64,000 nt of DNA from Wenzhouxiangellaceae bacterium. Lineage in GTDB: Bacteria > Pseudomonadota > Gammaproteobacteria > Xanthomonadales > Wenzhouxiangellaceae. The position numbers were made by a program, and so were the translations under genes. The notes under the pieces were generated by a model. The model made no database searches. It was not told the DNA's origin and worked only from the letters and a program-made list of their open reading frames with translations. The stretch's first letter is position 1, and every line of letters begins with the position of its first letter. Shown here one piece after another: positions 59,938-64,000 of the stretch. The stretch lies in the NCBI GenBank assembly GCA_028289455.1, contig JANQPN010000079.1, positions 1 through 64,000 of the forward strand, written 5' to 3'.

Positions 59938-61716
59938 GTGGAACATATTAATACCAGCGATTTTTTATTAGATGCGGTCATGTTTCTGGCTGCCGCATTA
60001 TTCGGGTTGTTGATATTCCGTAGACTCGGCCTGGGGTCGGTGCTGGGTTTTCTGTTTGCCGGTGCGGTGATTGGTCCCTGGGGGCTGAATGCAATGTCCA
60101 GTCCGGCAACCGTGCTGGCGTTCTCGGAAATCGGTGTGGTGCTGCTGCTGTTCATCATCGGTCTGGAAGTTCAGCCGAAGCGATTGTGGGAAGCCAGAAA
60201 ACAACTGCTGGGGCTTGGTTCATCACAGTGGCTGATAACCGCAGGCGCCATTTTCAGCATAGCTTATCTGCTGGATATTCCACTGAAAACATCCATTCTG
60301 CTGGGCTTGACACTGGCGCTGTCATCCACCGCTTTTGCGCTGCAAATGCTGGCCGAGCGTAATGAATTATCCAAACCGCACGGGCAAACGGGTTTTTCCG
60401 TGCTGTTGTTTCAGGATTTAGCCGTTATTCCCCTGCTGGTATTGATTGCCCTGCTGGGACAGGAATCAGAAGGGCTGAGCTGGAAGCCGGTCGCTGGTAT
60501 CGGTTTGATCATTTTGCTGGTTTTGAGTGAACGGTATGCCTTGCGACCGTTGTTGAAATTTGTAGCACGCTCAAAAAGCCCGGAAGCCTTCAGTGGAGCG
60601 GCGTTGCTGCTGGTATTTGCGGTAGCGGTTGCCATGCATGCAGCGGAGCTGTCGATGGCGCTGGGTGCATTTGTGGCCGGCATTCTGCTGGCAGACTCGG
60701 AATACCGGCATGAGCTGGAAGCAGCCATCGAGCCGTTTAAAGGTCTGTTGATGGGGCTGTTTTTTGTGGCTGTGGGTGCCAGCATCGAGCTGGGTCTGCT
60801 GGTTGAGCACCCATTGCAGATCATTGCGCTGGTGGCTGCGCTGATTTTCATTAAAGCGACGGTGCTTTATCAGCTGGGCCGGTTTAATAAATTAAACAAG
60901 GCCAGCGCGATGACTCTGGCACTGGTACTGTGCCAGGGTGGTGAATTTGCTTTTCTGCTGCTGGCGGAAATGACCGGCCAGCAATTGCTGCCATTGGATC
61001 TGGCCCAGCTGCTGGTACTGGTGGTGTCATTATCAATGGCCAGTACACCTTTGCTGTTGTGGGTTTTTGACCGCTGGATTGCACCGCAGCTGAGCAAACC
61101 CGAGGCGCGTGAGTTCGACTGCATTGAAAATGATAAGCCCCAGGTCATTATCGCCGGGTTTGGCCGGTTTGGTCAGATTACCGGCCGTATCCTGGGGATT
61201 CGCGGTATTCCTTATATTGCCCTGGACAGCGACCCTACTCAGGTTGAGCTGGTTAAGCGTTTTGGCAATAAAGTCTATTACGGTGATGTTACCCGGTTGG
61301 AACTGCTGCGCGCTGCCGGTGCTGCAGACGCCAAACTGCTGGTGCTGGCATTAGAAGATGTACAGGATAGTGTCCGGCTGGCGGAAATGGTGCGCTCCAG
61401 TTTTCCGCATATGAAAATATTTGCGCGTGCACGCAATCGCGAGCACGCCTACCGATTGATGAAATTGGATTGTGAACTGGTATCACGTGAAATGTATGCA
61501 TCCAGTCTGGAAGTGGCCAAGGCCACGCTCGCGGAAATAGGCCTGACCGAATCGGCAGCAGCCAACACAGTCCGCCTGTTCCGCCAGCATGATGAGGATC
61601 TGCTGCAGGCGGCGGTAGAACATCTGGATGATCTGGAAAAACGTATTGAACTGGCGAAGCAGACCCAGCGGGAACTGGCCGAGCTGTTTGACAGTGATGA
61701 AGAAGCCAGAGCCTAG
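59938..61716 (+). CDS. Kef-type monovalent cation:proton antiporter (CPA2) with TrkA-N domain
   Basis: 592 residues from a GTG at 59938. About 12-13 helices occupy residues 12-385: GLGSVLGFLFAGAVIGPWGL, EIGVVLLLFIIGLEVQPKRLWEARKQLLGLG, STAFALQMLAERNEL, and GFSVLLFQDLAVIPLL with the transport-site Gln-Asp pair. A Rossmann TrkA-N domain follows (VIIAGFGRFGQITGRILG, YGDVTRLELLRAAGA) and a helical tail. This is the KefB/KefC plan: glutathione-gated potassium efflux protecting against electrophiles. No KefG/KefF partner is adjacent, and the linker gating residues cannot be judged by eye. Confidence 0.93.
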   Translation: MEHINTSDFLLDAVMFLAAALFGLLIFRRLGLGSVLGFLFAGAVIGPWGLNAMSSPATVLAFSEIGVVLLLFIIGLEVQPKRLWEARKQLLGLGSSQWLITAGAIFSIAYLLDIPLKTSILLGLTLALSSTAFALQMLAERNELSKPHGQTGFSVLLFQDLAVIPLLVLIALLGQESEGLSWKPVAGIGLIILLVLSERYALRPLLKFVARSKSPEAFSGAALLLVFAVAVAMHAAELSMALGAFVAGILLADSEYRHELEAAIEPFKGLLMGLFFVAVGASIELGLLVEHPLQIIALVAALIFIKATVLYQLGRFNKLNKASAMTLALVLCQGGEFAFLLLAEMTGQQLLPLDLAQLLVLVVSLSMASTPLLLWVFDRWIAPQLSKPEAREFDCIENDKPQVIIAGFGRFGQITGRILGIRGIPYIALDSDPTQVELVKRFGNKVYYGDVTRLELLRAAGAADAKLLVLALEDVQDSVRLAEMVRSSFPHMKIFARARNREHAYRLMKLDCELVSREMYASSLEVAKATLAEIGLTESAAANTVRLFRQHDEDLLQAAVEHLDDLEKRIELAKQTQRELAELFDSDEEARA

Positions 61717-61775
61717 CGAGACAGTTCAGGTTATGCCGCTGCGGGACATCGTTTGATTTAATCTTGGAACAGGCT

Positions 61776-61806
61776 AAAAAAACGGCCGACAATCCATGCC
61801 GGCCGT
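61776..61806 (-). terminator. Terminator of the DUF4097 gene
   Basis: ACGGCCGACA (61782-61791) pairs with TGCCGGCCGT (61797-61806) with one mismatch and a 5-base loop; on the minus strand seven T follow (complement of 61776-61782). It lies 27 bases past the DUF4097 stop. Confidence 0.8.
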
Positions 61807-61832
61807 GTACCGTTTATTGATCAGCCAATTGA

Positions 61833-62576
61833 TCAGTCGCGACGAATCTTGATGCCGCCGTTAACGCTTTCTGCAGTCAGTGAAGCGCTGCCAGAGCCAC
61901 TGCTGGCGGTAACAGATTTGCCCGGTCCCCAGCGGTTTTTGCTTTGATGAATAATGTCCATGTCATCTACTGAAAGTCCGCCATTCAGGTTTTCTGCTTT
62001 TACTGTTACATCAGCATTACTGGGAATATTGACCTGAATGCCACCGTTCACTGTATCCATTTTGATGTCGTCATTACCTCCGAGTGTGAGGAATGTGGCA
62101 TCGATATCGCCGTTGACGGTTTCCATTGATACATCGCCGCTGAGATTTTCAGCATCAATATCACCGTTGACGGTTTGCGCATTGACATCACCTTCTATAT
62201 CAAAAATATCAACATCACCGTTGACGGTTGAAGCCAAATCCAGTTCAACACCGGCCGGCAGGGTTACGGTGTAATCAACAGAAGCATGCCCACGGCGCAT
62301 CCTTTTAGGCAGTTCAGTGTCTATCGATACGCGGTTGCTGGACTCGTCCACTTCGATTTCGATCTTATCCAGCAGGTCCTGAGAGCTGGCACGCAAATTG
62401 GCGGTTACCGATGCACGGTTGCCGATGCGGATTTCCAGGTCACCATTGACATTTTCGATGCTGAAGCTGTCGCCGGCGCCAAGGTTAAAGTCGAATTGAC
62501 GCTGGTCGGTTACATCAGCCATCGCCGCACTGCTGCACAACAGGCCGGCGACTATAAAAACTTTGTGCTTATGCAT
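61833..62576 (-). CDS. Secreted DUF4097-type beta-helix protein
   Basis: 247 residues from ATG 62576, with GAGGAG upstream and a signal peptide VFIVAGLLCSSAAMA. FDFNLGAGDSFSIENVNGDLEIRIG opens a beta-helix of repeated turns spaced about 18-20 residues: STVNGDVDIFD, QTVNGDIDAE, ETVNGDIDATF, DTVNGGIQVN, ENLNGGLSVDD and ESVNGGIKIRRD. Such putative-adhesin domains are common on exported proteins of unknown role. The C-terminus SVNGGIKIRRD closes the helix. A related but separate domain forms the sensor end of the M56 protein at 12851. Divergent from the sugar dehydrogenase gene. Confidence 0.85.
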   Translation of the reverse strand: MHKHKVFIVAGLLCSSAAMADVTDQRQFDFNLGAGDSFSIENVNGDLEIRIGNRASVTANLRASSQDLLDKIEIEVDESSNRVSIDTELPKRMRRGHASVDYTVTLPAGVELDLASTVNGDVDIFDIEGDVNAQTVNGDIDAENLSGDVSMETVNGDIDATFLTLGGNDDIKMDTVNGGIQVNIPSNADVTVKAENLNGGLSVDDMDIIHQSKNRWGPGKSVTASSGSGSASLTAESVNGGIKIRRD

Positions 62577-62667
62577 TATTTTGACTCCTCGGAGGTGTTT
62601 AGTAACGGTGTATTGGATGCATATCAGTTCCAGCAGGTTTAAACTGAGCACAACAAAATTTTTGAGT

Positions 62668-63825
62668 ATGGACTTAATTATGACAATTGTTGCTCTTCGC
62701 CGGCTGTCACGCTGGACTGTCGCGGCCATGGCCTGCTGGATGTTTGCCGGCAACGTAAATGCCGATGAATTACCGCTGCACCAGATTCAGCTGCCGGAAG
62801 GTTTCAAGATAGCCGTATTTGCCGACAATGTGGAAAATGCCCGGCAAATGGCTCTCGGCGACGATGGCACGCTGTATGTGGGCTCACGTCGAGCAGGCCG
62901 GGTATATGCGGTTACCGACGACGATAGTGATTATGTCGCCAATAAGGTATATACCATTGATCAGAATCTGGATTTGCCTTCCGGTGTGACCTACCGTGAC
63001 GGCAGCCTGTATGTGGCTGCAATCAGCCGTGTTCTGCGGTACGACAATATCGCACAGCAGTTAAACAGCCCACCCGACCCGGTGGTGGTGCGTGGTGACT
63101 TACCCACAGAAGAACACCACGGCTGGAAGTTCATTGCATTTGGCCCGGATGGCAAGCTGTATGTGCCGGTTGGCGCTCCCTGCAATGTTTGTGATGAGGC
63201 CGGATATGCCACCATCAAGCGGATGAATGCTGATGGTAGCGAACTGGAAGATTTTGCGTATGGCGTGCGCAACAGTGTTGGCTTCGATTGGGATCCGGTA
63301 ACCAAGGATTTATGGTTTACCGACAACGGTCGGGATTTGCTGGGCGATGATATTCCACCCTGTGAGCTGAATCATGCCCACGAGGCAGGATTGCATTTCG
63401 GTTTTCCGTTCTGCCATGGCGATGACGTTTCAGATCCTGCATTTGGTGAGCAGCGTGCATGCAGTGAATTTGTTGCGCCGGCGCAGAACCTGGGAGCACA
63501 CGTTGCTCCGTTGGGCATGACTTTTTATACCGGCCGGCAGTTTCCGGAAAAATACCATAATCAGATTTTTATTCCGGAGCATGGTTCGTGGAATCGCAGT
63601 AGTAAAGTCGGGTATCGAATCACCATGGTTACACTGGATGAAAACCGTCAGGTAGTCGATTATCAGCCATTTGCCACCGGCTGGCTGCAAAATGAGCAAA
63701 GCTGGGGGCGTCCGGTGGATTTGCTGGTATTGCCGGATGGCTCCATGCTGGTATCCGATGACCAGGCAGGCGTGATTTATCGAATTACCTATGATGCAGC
63801 AACTGTTACAGGAGCGGCGCCATGA
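62668..63825 (+). CDS. Secreted PQQ-dependent sugar/sorbosone dehydrogenase-like protein
   Basis: 385 residues from ATG 62668 (a second ATG at 62680 is equally possible); the upstream open frame overlaps the divergent gene and is ignored. Signal peptide WTVAAMACWMFAGNVNA. Six-bladed propeller motifs: LPEGFKIAVFADNVENARQMALGDDGTLYVGSR, DLPSGVTYRDGSLYVAAISR, EEHHGWKFIAFGPDGKLYVPVGAPCNVCD, YGVRNSVGFDWDPVTKDLWFTDNGRD and HGSWNRSSKVGYR. This is the L-sorbosone dehydrogenase-like branch, with CNVCD a distinctive Cys pair. It ends by overlapping the YbhB gene by four bases (ATGA). Confidence 0.9.
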   Translation: MDLIMTIVALRRLSRWTVAAMACWMFAGNVNADELPLHQIQLPEGFKIAVFADNVENARQMALGDDGTLYVGSRRAGRVYAVTDDDSDYVANKVYTIDQNLDLPSGVTYRDGSLYVAAISRVLRYDNIAQQLNSPPDPVVVRGDLPTEEHHGWKFIAFGPDGKLYVPVGAPCNVCDEAGYATIKRMNADGSELEDFAYGVRNSVGFDWDPVTKDLWFTDNGRDLLGDDIPPCELNHAHEAGLHFGFPFCHGDDVSDPAFGEQRACSEFVAPAQNLGAHVAPLGMTFYTGRQFPEKYHNQIFIPEHGSWNRSSKVGYRITMVTLDENRQVVDYQPFATGWLQNEQSWGRPVDLLVLPDGSMLVSDDQAGVIYRITYDAATVTGAAP

Positions 63826-64000
63826 GACTGCGCTCTGATGATATTGCCGATGGCGATCTGATTGATCCTAAATTCGCATTTGGGAAAAGTCACCCCAGCG
63901 AGCGCATGCAGGTATCAACCAATATCAACCCGCATCTCAGCTGGTCGGGTGCGCCTGAAGGTACACGCTCTTATGTGTTACTGTGCGTTGACCCTGATGT
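63822..64000 (+). CDS. YbhB/YbcL (PEBP, Raf kinase inhibitor-like) protein, N-terminal part
   Basis: About 60 residues are seen from ATG 63822 before the window ends. SDDIADGDLIDPKFAFG, then NINPHLSWSGAPEGTRSYVLLCVDPDV, is the conserved start of the bacterial PEBP family, with the LxWxxxPxxTxSxxL and DPD anion-site motifs. Function in bacteria is not well established. It overlaps the sugar dehydrogenase (ATGA), so the two are co-translated. Confidence 0.9.
   Translation, partial: MRLRSDDIADGDLIDPKFAFGKSHPSERMQVSTNINPHLSWSGAPEGTRSYVLLCVDPD

Overview
The window reads as chromosome of a Gram-negative heterotroph, most likely a gammaproteobacterium and plausibly marine. Rep helicase, thymidine kinase and TypA/BipA are close in sequence and length to enterobacterial proteins. 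About half of the genes carry Sec signal peptides or lipoboxes, and there are two RND efflux units and several outer-membrane or periplasmic families. The genus cannot be fixed from the sequence alone. I saw no rRNA, tRNA, CRISPR array, insertion sequence or prophage; the window looks like coding-dense chromosome with short intergenic gaps.

Layout. 1-10.3 kb: DUF192 lipoprotein (cut by the window edge), rep, a small lipoprotein, an NTF2-like protein, an XRE regulator with small membrane proteins, a PQQ-type sugar dehydrogenase, tdk, a two-gene trans-3-hydroxy-L-proline pathway, a DUF1287 protein and an AraC regulator. 10.3-19.3 kb: a secreted HEGRH putative metalloprotease behind a 38-bp dyad, a BlaI/BlaR1-like pair with well-formed operators, an S41-type peptidase, a lipocalin-like/alpha-beta hydrolase fusion and OsmC. 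19.3-30.2 kb: an RND efflux operon, an SRPBCC protein, a TIGR03032 plus GT41 (SPINDLY-type O-GlcNAc transferase) pair, two small membrane proteins (one NrtS-like) and typA.

30.4-39.5 kb holds a five-gene run: a surface lipase of the Pla-1/cef (VolA-like) type, a DUF1302 beta-barrel, a periplasmic DUF1329 LolA-like protein, a YCF48-type beta-propeller and an MMPL/RND permease. Together they have the parts of an envelope lipid-handling machine and are the best candidate here for a poorly described system. 39.6-50.6 kb: tandem unknown secreted paralogues, a subtilisin, a periplasmic KatG, a metzincin lipoprotein with a small partner gene, a penicillin-binding-like serine hydrolase and a membrane-bound LytTR regulator divergent from it. 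50.6-64 kb: an ATP-grasp ligase / dead transglutaminase-7TM / retropepsin triad, a GMC oxidoreductase, a second RND efflux operon, a Kef-type K+/H+ antiporter, a DUF4097 beta-helix protein, a second sugar dehydrogenase and the start of a YbhB/PEBP gene.

Several strong hairpins act as likely terminators. The best-formed regulatory region is that of the BlaI-like gene: a 30-bp perfect palindrome over a sigma70-like promoter plus a second TACAnnTGTA site. Start codons were moved from the longest reading frame wherever a Shine-Dalgarno sequence, signal peptide or family N-terminus pointed to an internal ATG.
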